64,000 bases of DNA from Amycolatopsis sp. CA-230715 (GCF_018736145.1 NZ_CP059997.1:7067501-7131500); one strand, 5' to 3'. Shown: positions 33,522 through 42,362, counted from the first letter of the stretch. The notes: a model not told the origin generated them from the letters alone. Program-made: numbers and translations.

Positions 33522-34648
33522 CCGCACACCACCCCATCGCGATCATCGGGGCCGGGCTCGGCGGCCTCACCCTCGCCCGCGTGCTGCACGCGCGAGGCAT
33601 CGACGCCGCCGTCTACGAACTCGAAGCTTCACCGGCCGCACGCACGCAGGGCGGCATGCTCGACATCCACGAGGAGAACGGCCAGCTCGCCCTGCGCGCC
33701 GCGGGCCTGCACGACGAGTTCCGCGAGCTGGTCCACCCCGGCGGGGAGGCCATGCGGATCCTGGACTCGCGCGCGGTCGTCCGCATGGACGAGCCCGACG
33801 ACGGTGACGGCGGCCGCCCCGAGGTCGATCGAGGGCGGCTGCGCGATCTCCTGCTCGGCTCGCTCCCCGACGGCACCGTCCACTGGGGACGGAAGGTCAC
33901 CGGTGCGCGCCCGCTCGGCCACGGCAGGCACGAGGTGGTGCTCGCCGACGGCACCTCGTTCAGCACCGATCTGCTCGTCGGTGCGGACGGGGCGTGGTCG
34001 AAGATCCGCCCGCTGCTGTCCGCCGCCACGCCCGTCTACAGTGGATTTTCCTTTGTCGAGGCGGATTTGCGGGACGCCGACGCGCGCCATCCGGTCAGCG
34101 CGGCCGTCGTCGGCGGGGGCATGCTGTTCGCGATCGGCCCCGGCAAAGGCTTCCTCGCGCACCGCGAGCCCGACGGCAGCCTGCACGTCTACACCGCGCT
34201 CGAAGCGCCCGAGGACTGGGTGTCCACTATCGACTTCACGGACGCCGAGGCCGCGAAAACGGCCGTGCTGAGCCATTTCGACGGATGGGACCCGAGCCTG
34301 CGCGCACTGCTCGCGGACGCCGACGCGCCGCTCATCCCGCGCCCGATCTTCGCGCTGCCCGTCGGGCACCGCTGGGACAGGGTGCCGGGGGTGACGCTGC
34401 TCGGCGACGCCGCCCACCTGATGTCCCCGTTCGCGGGCGAGGGCGCCAACCTCGCCATGCTCGACGGCGCCGAACTCGGGGAAGCCATCGCCGCACACCC
34501 CGACGACGTCGAATCCGCGCTCGTCGCCTACGAGGGCGCACTTTTCCCGCGCAGCGAGGAATCGGCTGCGGAGTCCGCCGCGAACCTCGTCCTCGCCTTC
34601 GCGGCGGATTCGCCGCAGGGCCTGCTCGACCAGTTCGCCGCACACTGA
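33518..34648 (+). CDS. FAD-dependent monooxygenase, TetX-like
   Basis: A 376-residue class A flavoprotein: IAIIGAGLGGLTLARVLHARGIDAAVYE, GRLRDLL, LLVGADGAWSKIRPLL and LLGDAAHLMSPFAGEGANLAMLDGAEL. The order of motifs, the SGFSFVEADLRD strand, the FLAHREPDGSLHVYTAL strand and the C-terminal helix ALFPRSEESAAESAANL follow the tetracycline-inactivating monooxygenases (TetX group) closely in layout. Substrates of actinobacterial relatives are mostly unknown. It sits between its own TetR and an alpha/beta hydrolase. Confidence 0.88.
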   Translation: MTAHHPIAIIGAGLGGLTLARVLHARGIDAAVYELEASPAARTQGGMLDIHEENGQLALRAAGLHDEFRELVHPGGEAMRILDSRAVVRMDEPDDGDGGRPEVDRGRLRDLLLGSLPDGTVHWGRKVTGARPLGHGRHEVVLADGTSFSTDLLVGADGAWSKIRPLLSAATPVYSGFSFVEADLRDADARHPVSAAVVGGGMLFAIGPGKGFLAHREPDGSLHVYTALEAPEDWVSTIDFTDAEAAKTAVLSHFDGWDPSLRALLADADAPLIPRPIFALPVGHRWDRVPGVTLLGDAAHLMSPFAGEGANLAMLDGAELGEAIAAHPDDVESALVAYEGALFPRSEESAAESAANLVLAFAADSPQGLLDQFAAH

Positions 34649-34665
34649 AACCCCAGGAGAGCCCG

Positions 34666-35394
34666 ATGACACCACCCTTGACCCGCCGCGTGCTCGAACC
34701 GCGGCCAGGCCTGTCCGTGACCGCGCGAGAGGCGGGTGACGGTCCCGCCGCGCTCGTCCTGCACGGCGGCGCGGGACCGGACAGCGTGACCCCGATCGTC
34801 GACCACCTCGCCGCGGGGCACCGCGTGCTCGCGCCGACGCATCCCGGTTGGGACGGAACCCCGCGCCCCGACTGGTTTTCCGGTATCGGCGAACTCGCCG
34901 CGACCTATCTCGACGTGCTCGAAGAGTCCGGAATGGACGAAGTCACCGTGATCGGCTCCTCGTTCGGCGGCTGGGTCGCCGCCGAGCTGGCCGTGCGCGA
35001 TCGAGGCACCCGTATCGCACGGCTCGTCCTGATCGGCGCCCCCGGCCCCGAGATCCCCGGGCTTTCGATCACGATGCCGGGGCAGGGCGGTCCGCCGCCG
35101 GGACGGGGCCCGTCGCCGGAGGCCATGGCCACCCTGCGTGCCTACACCGGGCCGGTCATGGCGGATCCTGAGCTGGGGCCTCGGCTCGCGGACGTGCGCG
35201 TCCCCGCCCTCCTGCTGTGGGGCGAGGACGACGTGGTGGTCCCGCCGGACTTCGGCCGCGCCTATACCGAACTGTTCGCCGACGCGCGGTTCGAGCTGAT
35301 CCCCGGCGGCGGGCACCTCCCGTACCGCGACGTGCCGGACGCGACTTTCGCCGCGCTGGACCGGTTTCTCGTCAGCGGCCGAGCAGTTCCCTGA
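34666..35394 (+). CDS. Alpha/beta hydrolase
   Basis: A 242-residue hydrolase: ALVLHGGAGPDS (oxyanion region), APTHPGWDGTPRP, nucleophile elbow VIGSSFGGWVAAELA (Ser), Asp in LLWGEDDVVVPPDFG and His in IPGGGHLPYRD. It follows the monooxygenase by 17 bp with a CAGGAGAGCCCG site and ends the operon. It could open or detoxify the oxidised product (inference). The last 23 bp overlap the next, convergent hydrolase gene. Confidence 0.88.
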   Translation: MTPPLTRRVLEPRPGLSVTAREAGDGPAALVLHGGAGPDSVTPIVDHLAAGHRVLAPTHPGWDGTPRPDWFSGIGELAATYLDVLEESGMDEVTVIGSSFGGWVAAELAVRDRGTRIARLVLIGAPGPEIPGLSITMPGQGGPPPGRGPSPEAMATLRAYTGPVMADPELGPRLADVRVPALLLWGEDDVVVPPDFGRAYTELFADARFELIPGGGHLPYRDVPDATFAALDRFLVSGRAVP

Positions 35395-36244
35395 TCGCCT
35401 TGAGCACTTCGGCGGGTGCTTCCTCGGCCATGAAGTGCCCCGCGCTCGTCGTGCGGTGGTCCACTTCGGGTGCCCACGCCCGCCAGATCTCGGCCGCCTC
35501 GAAACCGAGCGCGGCGCCCCAGTCCTGCTGCAGGACCGTGACGGGCATGCGGAGCCGGGTGCCCGCCTGCCGGTCCGCGGTGTCGTGCTCGATGTCGACG
35601 GTCGCGCTCGCGCGGTAGTCGGCGACGATCGACGGCACCGCTTCGCGGGACGCGCGCAGGTAGGCGGCGCGGACCTCGGCGGGGATCGCGTCCGCGGACC
35701 CGGCCCACGCGTCGAGGAAGTACCCGAAGAACGCGTCCGGGGCGGCGGCGATCATTTCCTCCGGCAGGCCGGGCGGCTGCGCCATCAGGTACAGGTGGAA
35801 GGCGACCGCGGCGCTCGCGCCGTGCAGCACCTCCCACATGTCCAGGGTCGGCAGCACGTCCAGCGAGGCGAGGTGGGTGATCGCGTCCGGGTGGTCCAGC
35901 CCGGCGCGGATGGCGACCAGCGCGCCGCGATCGTGCCCGGCGAGCGCGAACCGGTCGTGCCCGAGCGCGTTGGCGAGCGCGACCACGTCGGCGGCCATGG
36001 TGCGCTTGGCATAGGCCAGCCCGGTCGGGTCGGCCGGTTTGCCGCTGTCCCCGTAACCGCGGAGGTCGGGGCAGAGCACGGTGTGGTCCGCGGCGAGGTC
36101 GGCGGCCACGTGCCGCCACATCAGGTGGGTCTGGGGGAAGCCGTGCAGCAGCACGATCGGGCTGCCGGAGCCGCCGACGGCGACGTTGAGCGCGACGCCG
36201 TCGGCGACGGTCACACGCTGGTAGTCGAACCCGGGAATCTGCAT
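35372..36244 (-). CDS. Alpha/beta hydrolase (haloacetate-dehalogenase-like)
   Basis: A 290-residue enzyme: IVLLHGFPQTHLMWRHVAADLA, CPDLRGYGDSGKP, nucleophile elbow FALAGHDRGALVAIRAGLDHP (Asp, GHDRG) and SAGHFMAEEAPAEV (His). The GHDRG elbow with Asp and RGYGDS segment are typical of fluoroacetate/haloacetate dehalogenases and epoxide hydrolases. The substrate is not assigned. The ATG at 36242-36244 has GAAAGG upstream. It is a single gene convergent with the TetX-like operon. Confidence 0.87.
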   Translation of the reverse strand: MQIPGFDYQRVTVADGVALNVAVGGSGSPIVLLHGFPQTHLMWRHVAADLAADHTVLCPDLRGYGDSGKPADPTGLAYAKRTMAADVVALANALGHDRFALAGHDRGALVAIRAGLDHPDAITHLASLDVLPTLDMWEVLHGASAAVAFHLYLMAQPPGLPEEMIAAAPDAFFGYFLDAWAGSADAIPAEVRAAYLRASREAVPSIVADYRASATVDIEHDTADRQAGTRLRMPVTVLQQDWGAALGFEAAEIWRAWAPEVDHRTTSAGHFMAEEAPAEVLKAIRELLGR

Positions 36245-36525
36245 GTCGACCTTTCGGAAGTGGGTGCTGAGGACACCAGCGTCGCCGACGCCGATCAGCA
36301 ACCGGTCAGCACCGGCTGAGCGCGTACCGGTCCGTACGCAAAACCGCTCGTGCCCCGTGCGCGCAAGTTCGGCGCGGGGTGACAAAAAATTGTGCCCGCG
36401 CGGAGAATAGTTGACCGGGAACGGTCTTTGTGTTTCGCTTCTCGCGCGCCGCGAAATTGCTGGCGAATATGCATTCGACATGTCTTTGATCAGTTTATCC
36501 GGCTCGACTGGGAAATGTGGAGACC

Positions 36526-37389
36526 ATGCGAATACGGAGCAAGGTGGCGGCCGCGGTGGCCGCGCTCGCGGTGCTCGGTTCGGGTGTCGCGTCCGCCGAC
36601 GCCAAGCCCGCTGCCGACAATCCCTATCAGCGTGGTCCCGATCCCACGATGGGGAGCATCGAGGCGGACCGGGGGCCGTTCGCGGTGACCCAGGCGCCGG
36701 TGCCCGCTGGCGACGGGTTCGGCGGGGGAACGGTGACCTACCCGAACGACACCAGCCAGGGCACCTTCGGCGCGGTCGCCATCGCGCCCGGCTTCCTGGA
36801 GCCGGAACCGCTGCTCGGCTGGCTGGGCCCCCGGCTGGCCTCGCAGGGCTTCGTCGTGCTGACCATCGCCACCAACTCGCTCGTCGACTTCCCCACCGCC
36901 CGCGCGGACCAGTTGCTGGCCGGGCTCAAGTTCCTGGCGGAGAAGAGCCCGGCCAAGGACCGCATCGACAAGTCTCGGCTGGCGGTGATGGGCATTTCGA
37001 TGGGTGGCGGTGGCACGCTGGAAGCCGCCGAGCGCGATCCGGCCCTCAAGGCGGCCATCCCGATCGTTCCGTGGGACATCGGCCGGAGCTTCTCCGGTGT
37101 TCGCACGCCGACACTCGTCGTCGCCGGTCAGGGCGACATCATCGCGCCGACCCCGATGCACGCTAAGGCGTTCTACGACAGCCTGTCCCCGGGGCTGAAC
37201 AAAGCCTACGTCGAGATCGCGGGCGGAGGCCATTTCGGACCGCCGCTGCCGAACGTGCCGACGGCCAAGTACAGCATTTCGTGGCTGAAGCGGTTCGTGG
37301 ACGACGACACCCGGTACGAACAGTTCCTCTGCCCCATCCCGAAGGATCCCCAGGCGTCCGCCTTCGAAGGGAACTGCCCGCACACCTGA
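36526..37389 (+). CDS. Secreted polyester hydrolase homologue (cutinase/PETase type)
   Basis: A 287-residue exported alpha/beta hydrolase. A Sec signal (KVAAAVAALAVLGSGVASA) precedes DNPYQRGPDPT, the exact opening of actinobacterial polyester hydrolases such as the Thermobifida cutinases. Landmarks: AIAPGFLEPEPLLGW (oxyanion-loop aromatic Phe 90 where Tyr is usual), LAVMGISMGGGGT (Ser 158, with Met 159), VPWDIGRSF (Trp 183), GQGDIIAP (Asp 204), GGGHFGPP (His 236), SISWLKRFVDDDTRYEQFLCP and a closing NCP (Cys 269-Cys 284 disulfide). The elbow is GISMG rather than GHSMG. The ATG 36526 is taken; GTG 36517 is possible. It should cleave ester polymers or lipids outside the cell. Confidence 0.9.
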   Translation: MRIRSKVAAAVAALAVLGSGVASADAKPAADNPYQRGPDPTMGSIEADRGPFAVTQAPVPAGDGFGGGTVTYPNDTSQGTFGAVAIAPGFLEPEPLLGWLGPRLASQGFVVLTIATNSLVDFPTARADQLLAGLKFLAEKSPAKDRIDKSRLAVMGISMGGGGTLEAAERDPALKAAIPIVPWDIGRSFSGVRTPTLVVAGQGDIIAPTPMHAKAFYDSLSPGLNKAYVEIAGGGHFGPPLPNVPTAKYSISWLKRFVDDDTRYEQFLCPIPKDPQASAFEGNCPHT

Positions 37390-37417
37390 TCCCGGTCCAC
37401 CCGCCTAGAGTGCTGGT

Positions 37418-40400
37418 GTGGACGAAGGCCTGGTGCGGTTCGGAGTGCTCGGTCCGCTGGTGGCCGGGGACGCGCGCGGCGCCGCGGACCTGAAGGGGCC
37501 GCGGCACCGCGCGGTGCTCGCGCGGCTGCTGGTGGCCAGGGGCAAGGTGGTCCCGGTGGACCGCCTCGTGGACGACCTGTGGGACGACCCGCCCGACGGT
37601 GCGATCGGCGCGATCCAGACCTTCGTGTCCGCGCTGCGGCGCGCGCTCGAACCCGACCGCCCGCCGCGAACGCCCGCCCGGCTGCTGGTGACCGCGGCGC
37701 CCGGATACGCGGTGCGCGCCGAGCCCGACGCCGTGGACGCGTGGCGTTTCGAGGCGCTCGTGGCCGCCGCCGGGAAGTCGCTCGACGGGCGCAGGCCGGG
37801 TGCCGCGCTGTCCGAAGTGGACGAAGCGCTGGCACTGTGGCGCGGACCCGCTTACGCCGAGTTCGCCGACGAGGCGTGGGCGCGCGCGGAGATCGACCGC
37901 CTCGACGAACTCCATCTGCTGGCGGGGGAGCGGCGCGCGGAGGCGTTGCTGGCACTGGGACGCGCCGTCGAAGCGGTGCCCGATCTGGAGGCGGCCACGG
38001 CCGCGCACCCGTGGCGCGAAGACGGCTGGCGGCTGCTCGCGGTGGCCTTGTACCGATCGGGACGGCAGGGCGGCGCGCTCGGCGCGCTGCGCAGGGCCCG
38101 GCGCGTGCTGGCCGACGAACTCGGCGTCGATCCGGGGCCCGCTCTGCGGCGTGTGGAGGCGGACATCCTGGCCCACGAACCCGCGCTGAGCGCTCCGGCC
38201 GTCGACGCGCCTGGCCCGCGGCTCGTCGGCAGGGAGGGGGAGACGGCGCGGCTCGACGAGGCGGCCGCGACGGTGGTCGAACGGGGAAAACCGGGGCTGG
38301 TCCTGGTTTCCGGTGACGCGGGGGCGGGCAAGACCGCGCTCACCGAAGCGTTCGCGGCCCGGCTCGCGGCAGCAGGCTGGATCACCGCGTGGGGGACCAA
38401 CCCCGAGGGCGAGGGGCTCCCCGCGGCTTGGCCGTGGACGCGGATCCTCGGCGCGCTCGGCGCCGGAGACGCGCTTCCGGACGGTGCCGAAGACCGGTTC
38501 CACTGGCACCGCGCCGTCGGCGCGCGGCTCGCCTCGGCCGCGCACGGGTCCCCGGTGCTGCTGGCGCTCGACGACCTGCACTGGGCGGGCGAGGAAACGT
38601 TGGCGCTGCTGGCTTTCCTCGTCGCCGAGCCGGTCGGGCCGGTACTGGTGGTCGCCACCTACCGCACCACCGACGTCGGCGCGCCGCTGGCGGACTTCCT
38701 CGGCCGCGCGGCACGCGTGGAACCGGTGCGGGTGTACCTCGGCGGGCTGCCCGTGGCGGCGGTGTCCGAACTCGTGCATGCGACGAGCGGCCTCGATCCG
38801 GACGAGGCGACCGTCGAAGCGATTCGGCGGCGCAGCGGCGGCAACCCGTTCTTCGTCCGCGAACTCGCCCGGTTGCTCGCGACCGATTCGTTGGCTTCGG
38901 TGCCGCCCGGGGTGCGCGAAGTCGTCCGGTACCGCGTCGCGAAGCTGCCCGAGCCGGTCAAGGCGGTGCTGCGGCTGGCGTCGGTGATCGGCGCAGACCT
39001 CGATCTGGATCTGCTGGCCGAGTTCAACGGCGGCGACGCGCTCGACGAGGTGGAAACCGCCACGGAGCGCGGATTCCTGACCGAGCGCGGGCCGCGGCGG
39101 TTCCGGTTCGCGCACGCGCTGGTACGCGAAACGCTGTACCACGACCTTTCGCGGTCACGGCGGGCCCGCTGGCACGACCGGATCGGGGAGGCGATCGAGC
39201 GGGTGCGGCCGGATGACGTCGATTCGCTGGCGCACCACTTCCTCGCGGCGGAGAACCCCAAGGCCGTCCGGTATGCGCGTGTCGCGGCGGAACGCGCGGA
39301 GCGCCGCTTCGCCCCGCACGAAGCGGCGCGGCTCTGGCAAGCCGCACTGACCGCGCACGACAACTTCGGTGACCACGACGTCCGCTCGCGGCTGGACCTG
39401 ATCATGGGACGGGTGCGCGCGCTCGCCGTGACCGGGGCGCTGGCGGAAGCGCGCCGCCACCGCGGTGACGCGATCGCCACCGCCGACGGCCTCGGCGATC
39501 CCGAACTGACCGCCCGCGTGATCGGCGCCTTCGACGTGCCCGCGATCTGGACCGAGCACGACGACCACGACCTCGCCGCGCGGATCGCCGAGGTCACCGA
39601 ACGAACACTCGCCGCCTTGCCGCCCGGCCCGACCGCGGAACGCGGCAGGTTGCTCGCCACGCTGGCGCTCGAATTGCGCAACACCGGCGGGGACCGCGCG
39701 AGGGAAGCCGCGGCCGAAGCCGAGCGCATCGCCCGCGAACTCGGTGAACCGACGTTGCTCGCGTTCGCCCTCAACGCCGCGTTCATGCAGTCCTTCGACC
39801 GCGCCGGGCTGGCGCCGCGGCGGGTGCGGATCGGCGAGGAACTCGTCGACCTCGCCACTCGGCACTCGCTGGTGGGCTTCGAGGTCCTCGGTCATCTCGT
39901 TCTCGTGCAGGCCCATTCGGCGCTGGCCGAGTTCGCCGCCGCCGACCGGCACGCCGAGGCCGTCGCCGCGCTCGGCGCGGACCACGAACTCCCGCTCGTG
40001 GGCGTGTTCGTCGACTTCTACGCCGCACTGCGCGCCGCCGTCGGCGGCAGGGCGGCCGAAGCCGAGTCCGCGTACCGGAGGGCCGGTGCGCGGCTCTCGG
40101 GCAGTGGGATGTCCGGAATGGACAACGGCATCCTGCCCTTCGCCCTGCTCTGCCTCCGGCTCCAGCAGGGCCTTGCCCCCGATACCGACGGGGTGGACTT
40201 CGGCGCATACCAGCCCTGGTGCCGCCCCGGGAATCCAGCGGAAATCCCGGTTTCCCCGGACGATCTGCTGCGGGAGGCACGCGACTGTCTCCATGCGACT
40301 GTCGCGATAGGACTGGATGACGGATCGGCGATGGCCGGTCTGTACGCGCGGTTGCTGCCCGCCGCCGACGAGGTGGCGGGTGCGGGCAGCGGAATCCTCA

Positions 40401-40561
40401 CGCTCCGGCCGGTCGCGCACTACCTCGGTGATCTCGCGTCGGCACTCGGGCGCCGGGAAGACGCGGCGGACCACTACCGCCACGCGCTGGTGGTCGCGGA
40501 GCGCGCGGGCGCGGCGCACTGGGCAGAAGCCGCCCGTGCCGCCTTGCGTCCCGGGACCTGA
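37418..40561 (+). CDS. AfsR/SARP-like regulator with BTAD, AAA ATPase and TPR regions
   Basis: A 1047-residue multidomain regulator. Residues 1-95 form an OmpR-type winged helix (RFGVLGPLVAGD, KGPRHRAVLARLLVARGKVVPVDRLVDDLWDDPP). Residues 95-250 are the bacterial transcriptional activation domain (WREDGWRLLAVALYRSGRQGGALGALRRARRVLADELGVDPGPALRR). Residues about 265-520 form an ATPase with Walker A VSGDAGAGKTAL and Walker B VLLALDDLHWAGEE. The rest is TPR-like helices. Such proteins activate nearby secondary-metabolite or stress genes, but no biosynthetic cluster is adjacent here. The GTG start 37418 lies 28 bp after the hydrolase stop. Confidence 0.92.
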   Translation: MDEGLVRFGVLGPLVAGDARGAADLKGPRHRAVLARLLVARGKVVPVDRLVDDLWDDPPDGAIGAIQTFVSALRRALEPDRPPRTPARLLVTAAPGYAVRAEPDAVDAWRFEALVAAAGKSLDGRRPGAALSEVDEALALWRGPAYAEFADEAWARAEIDRLDELHLLAGERRAEALLALGRAVEAVPDLEAATAAHPWREDGWRLLAVALYRSGRQGGALGALRRARRVLADELGVDPGPALRRVEADILAHEPALSAPAVDAPGPRLVGREGETARLDEAAATVVERGKPGLVLVSGDAGAGKTALTEAFAARLAAAGWITAWGTNPEGEGLPAAWPWTRILGALGAGDALPDGAEDRFHWHRAVGARLASAAHGSPVLLALDDLHWAGEETLALLAFLVAEPVGPVLVVATYRTTDVGAPLADFLGRAARVEPVRVYLGGLPVAAVSELVHATSGLDPDEATVEAIRRRSGGNPFFVRELARLLATDSLASVPPGVREVVRYRVAKLPEPVKAVLRLASVIGADLDLDLLAEFNGGDALDEVETATERGFLTERGPRRFRFAHALVRETLYHDLSRSRRARWHDRIGEAIERVRPDDVDSLAHHFLAAENPKAVRYARVAAERAERRFAPHEAARLWQAALTAHDNFGDHDVRSRLDLIMGRVRALAVTGALAEARRHRGDAIATADGLGDPELTARVIGAFDVPAIWTEHDDHDLAARIAEVTERTLAALPPGPTAERGRLLATLALELRNTGGDRAREAAAEAERIARELGEPTLLAFALNAAFMQSFDRAGLAPRRVRIGEELVDLATRHSLVGFEVLGHLVLVQAHSALAEFAAADRHAEAVAALGADHELPLVGVFVDFYAALRAAVGGRAAEAESAYRRAGARLSGSGMSGMDNGILPFALLCLRLQQGLAPDTDGVDFGAYQPWCRPGNPAEIPVSPDDLLREARDCLHATVAIGLDDGSAMAGLYARLLPAADEVAGAGSGILTLRPVAHYLGDLASALGRREDAADHYRHALVVAERAGAAHWAEAARAALRPGT

Positions 40562-40567
40562 CACCGG

Positions 40568-40867
40568 TCAACACCACGGGTATTCGGGGTGCTGCGCATA
40601 GGCTTCCGTGAGCTGGAGCAATGTCGAGTCCCGCAGCTGTCGCGCTCGGCCGATGGCGGCGAGGCGATCGTGGTCGTCCTGGAAGCTGTGCCATTCGGTG
40701 AGCATGACGAGGTCGTCCAGATCCGCGAGGAGGCCGTCGAGCGCCAGGCCGAGCGAGTGCCGCTCGTTCGCGAACATCCGGAGCAGGAACCTCATTCGCT
40801 CGCGAACCTCCTCGCGCGTGAGTTCGGTCGGTACGCCGCGCACCGCGGGGGAGGTCGCCGTTTCCAT
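40568..40867 (-). CDS. Small hypothetical protein divergent from the XRE regulator
   Basis: A 99-residue acidic, helical protein (LTREEVRERMRFLLRMFANERHSLGLALDGLLADLDDLVMLTEWHSFQDDHDRLAAIGRARQLRDSTLLQL is mostly amphipathic helix) ending in a Cys. GGAGG five bases before the ATG supports translation. I do not recognise the family. It faces the XRE/DUF397 operon across a short divergent gap, which is AT-richer than its surroundings, and may be co-regulated with it. Confidence 0.65.
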   Translation of the reverse strand: METATSPAVRGVPTELTREEVRERMRFLLRMFANERHSLGLALDGLLADLDDLVMLTEWHSFQDDHDRLAAIGRARQLRDSTLLQLTEAYAQHPEYPWC

Positions 40868-40998
40868 GAATGCCTCCAGTGTTACATATCACTACTTGTT
40901 GCGTACCATTCTGGACCATGAGTAACGACGATGCAAGCGGAGCGCGGTCATCCCGGCGGCCTGGCTGGCAGAACGAGCGAAGGTGTAGGGTCTGGTAC

Positions 40999-41877
40999 AT
41001 GCCACGTAACACGCCGGAAGGCGCCGCCTGGACAGCGCGCGATCGCGTCCTGTCCGGTGCTTTGTCCGAGGCGTACGCGCGACGGAAGAAGGAGTCGAAG
41101 CTCAACCTTCGCGACCTCGGTGAGCGAGTCGGCGTGAGCCACGCGACGCTGTCCCGCTGGTTCAACGGCCAGAACGTGCCGGGCTACGAAGACGTGGTAT
41201 CCCTCGTCACCGCGCTCGGCATCGTCGGCGAGGAGAAGGAACGCATCGTCGACCTGGTCCGCAATCCCGGACCGAACCTCTTCTCCACCGGCGCGGCCGG
41301 TGTCGGCCAGCAGCTCTCGGGCGTCATGCAGTTGGAACGCACCTCGTCGGCGATAACGAACTGGTCGCCAGCGGTGGTGCCCGGTCTGCTGCAAACCCGC
41401 GACTACGCAACCGCGATCATGCAACACGGCGACCTGCCGACCAGCGAGATCGAACACCGGGTCACGCTTCGCATGGCCAGGCGTGACGCGATCATGCGCG
41501 CCGATCCGCTGCGGCTCGACGCGTTTGTCGGAGAACCCGCGCTGCAAGGCCGGGTCGGTGGCGCCGAGGTAATGAGCGAGCAGTTGCGGCACCTGCTCAA
41601 CATGGTCGATCGGTTCGACAACGTCACGGTGCGGATGATGACGCTCTTCGGCGACTGGCATCCGGGCTTGATGGGGCCTTTCGTGGTGTACGACTCGCAC
41701 GAGATGCCGCCGATCGTCCACCTCGAACACCACGCAAGTAGCGGGTTCCTGTATGACCGCAAAGACGTTGCGGCGTACCAAGAAGCGGTACGAGTGCTTC
41801 GTGACGCCGCAATGAGCCCGGACGAAACCCGGGTGATGATCGAGGATCAGATCAGGCAATGGGAGGCGACAGGATGA
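40999..41877 (+). CDS. XRE-family regulator with DUF5753 domain
   Basis: A 292-residue protein. The N-terminal HTH is LNLRDLGERVGVSHATLSRWFNGQNVPGYEDVVSLVTALG. The DUF5753 domain follows: QLERTSSAITNWSPAVVPGLLQTRDYATAIM, RRDAIMRADPLRLDAFVGEPAL, LRHLLNMVDRFDNVTVRMM and VVYDSHEMPPIVHLEH. These proteins pair with small DUF397 partners and affect development or antibiotic production in actinomycetes. The stop overlaps the first DUF397 ATG as ATGA. A longer frame reaches back to 40870 but the ATG at 40999 is the family's usual start. Confidence 0.92.
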   Translation: MPRNTPEGAAWTARDRVLSGALSEAYARRKKESKLNLRDLGERVGVSHATLSRWFNGQNVPGYEDVVSLVTALGIVGEEKERIVDLVRNPGPNLFSTGAAGVGQQLSGVMQLERTSSAITNWSPAVVPGLLQTRDYATAIMQHGDLPTSEIEHRVTLRMARRDAIMRADPLRLDAFVGEPALQGRVGGAEVMSEQLRHLLNMVDRFDNVTVRMMTLFGDWHPGLMGPFVVYDSHEMPPIVHLEHHASSGFLYDRKDVAAYQEAVRVLRDAAMSPDETRVMIEDQIRQWEATG

Positions 41878-42053
41878 CCGGCGCACGCTATGACACGTGG
41901 CGAAAGTCCAGCCACAGCGGCCAGGAAACGGATTGCGTCGAGGTGCGGCTTGCGCCGACCGTCGGTGTGCGGGACACCAAGGACCGCGCGGGCGGGCACC
42001 TCGATGTGGCCCCGGCGGCGTGGGTGGCCTTCACGTGCGAAGCCGCGCGCTGA
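41874..42053 (+). CDS. DUF397 protein, first copy
   Basis: A 59-residue DUF397 protein: TWRKSSHSGQETDCVEVRL, then VGVRDTKDRAGGHLDVAPAAWVAFTCEAAR. The W-R-KSSxS-x-x-x-x-CVEV pattern and RDSK/RDTKD turn define the family. It is the likely functional partner of the upstream XRE/DUF5753 regulator and is translationally coupled to it. A near-identical second copy follows 57 bp later. Confidence 0.92.
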   Translation: MTGARYDTWRKSSHSGQETDCVEVRLAPTVGVRDTKDRAGGHLDVAPAAWVAFTCEAAR

Positions 42054-42109
42054 ACACAGGACACGGACCGACGGCCCAGCGATCAGCTCAGGCAATGGGA
42101 GGCGACAGG

Positions 42110-42289
42110 ATGACCGGCGCACGCGACATCACATGGCGAAAGTCCAGCCACAGCCACCAGGAAACGGATTGTGTCGAGGTGCGGCTCGCGCCGACTGTCG
42201 GCGTGCGGGACACGAAGGACCGCGCGGGCGGGCAGCTCGATGTGGCCCCGGCGGCGTGGGTGGCGTTCACCCGCGAAGCCGCGCGCTGA
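42110..42289 (+). CDS. DUF397 protein, second (duplicated) copy
   Basis: A 59-residue DUF397 protein identical to the first copy except at a few positions: DITW for YDTW, SHQ for SGQ, GQL for GHL and TREA for TCEA. Its ribosome-binding region CAATGGGAGGCGACAGG is itself a copied piece of the XRE gene's 3' end, now non-coding for XRE. Loss of the extra Cys and the mostly synonymous codon changes indicate a recent duplication with the second copy kept in frame. A terminator follows. Confidence 0.9.
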   Translation: MTGARDITWRKSSHSHQETDCVEVRLAPTVGVRDTKDRAGGQLDVAPAAWVAFTREAAR

Positions 42290-42305
42290 ACACAGGACGT
42301 ACCCG

Positions 42306-42334
42306 GAGGGCCCAGCGAATCCGCCAGGGCCCTC
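42306..42334. terminator. Hairpin terminator after the DUF397 genes
   Basis: GAGGGCCC (42306-42313) and GGGCCCTC (42327-42334) pair perfectly over 8 bp around a 13-base loop, 17 bp after the second DUF397 stop and before the SRPBCC start at 42363. There is no U-tract, as is common in actinomycetes. Confidence 0.55.
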
Positions 42335-42362
42335 TGTCGTTGTCGGCCGTATCCTCGAACCC

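Larger units (their letters stand above)
41852..42298 (+). repeat. Tandem direct duplication, 236-bp period
   Basis: 41852-42062 and 42088-42298 are direct copies (both start TCAGGCAATGGGAGGCGACAGG and end CTGAACACAGGAC) with scattered, mainly third-position differences. The unit spans the last codons of the XRE gene and the whole DUF397 gene, producing the second DUF397 gene. Confidence 0.9.

Noticed and set aside
37163..39142. A 659-codon minus-strand frame opposite the SARP-like gene
   Set aside because: Low-complexity Arg/Pro/His-rich translation, no domain, and fully antisense to a multidomain protein with clear motifs.
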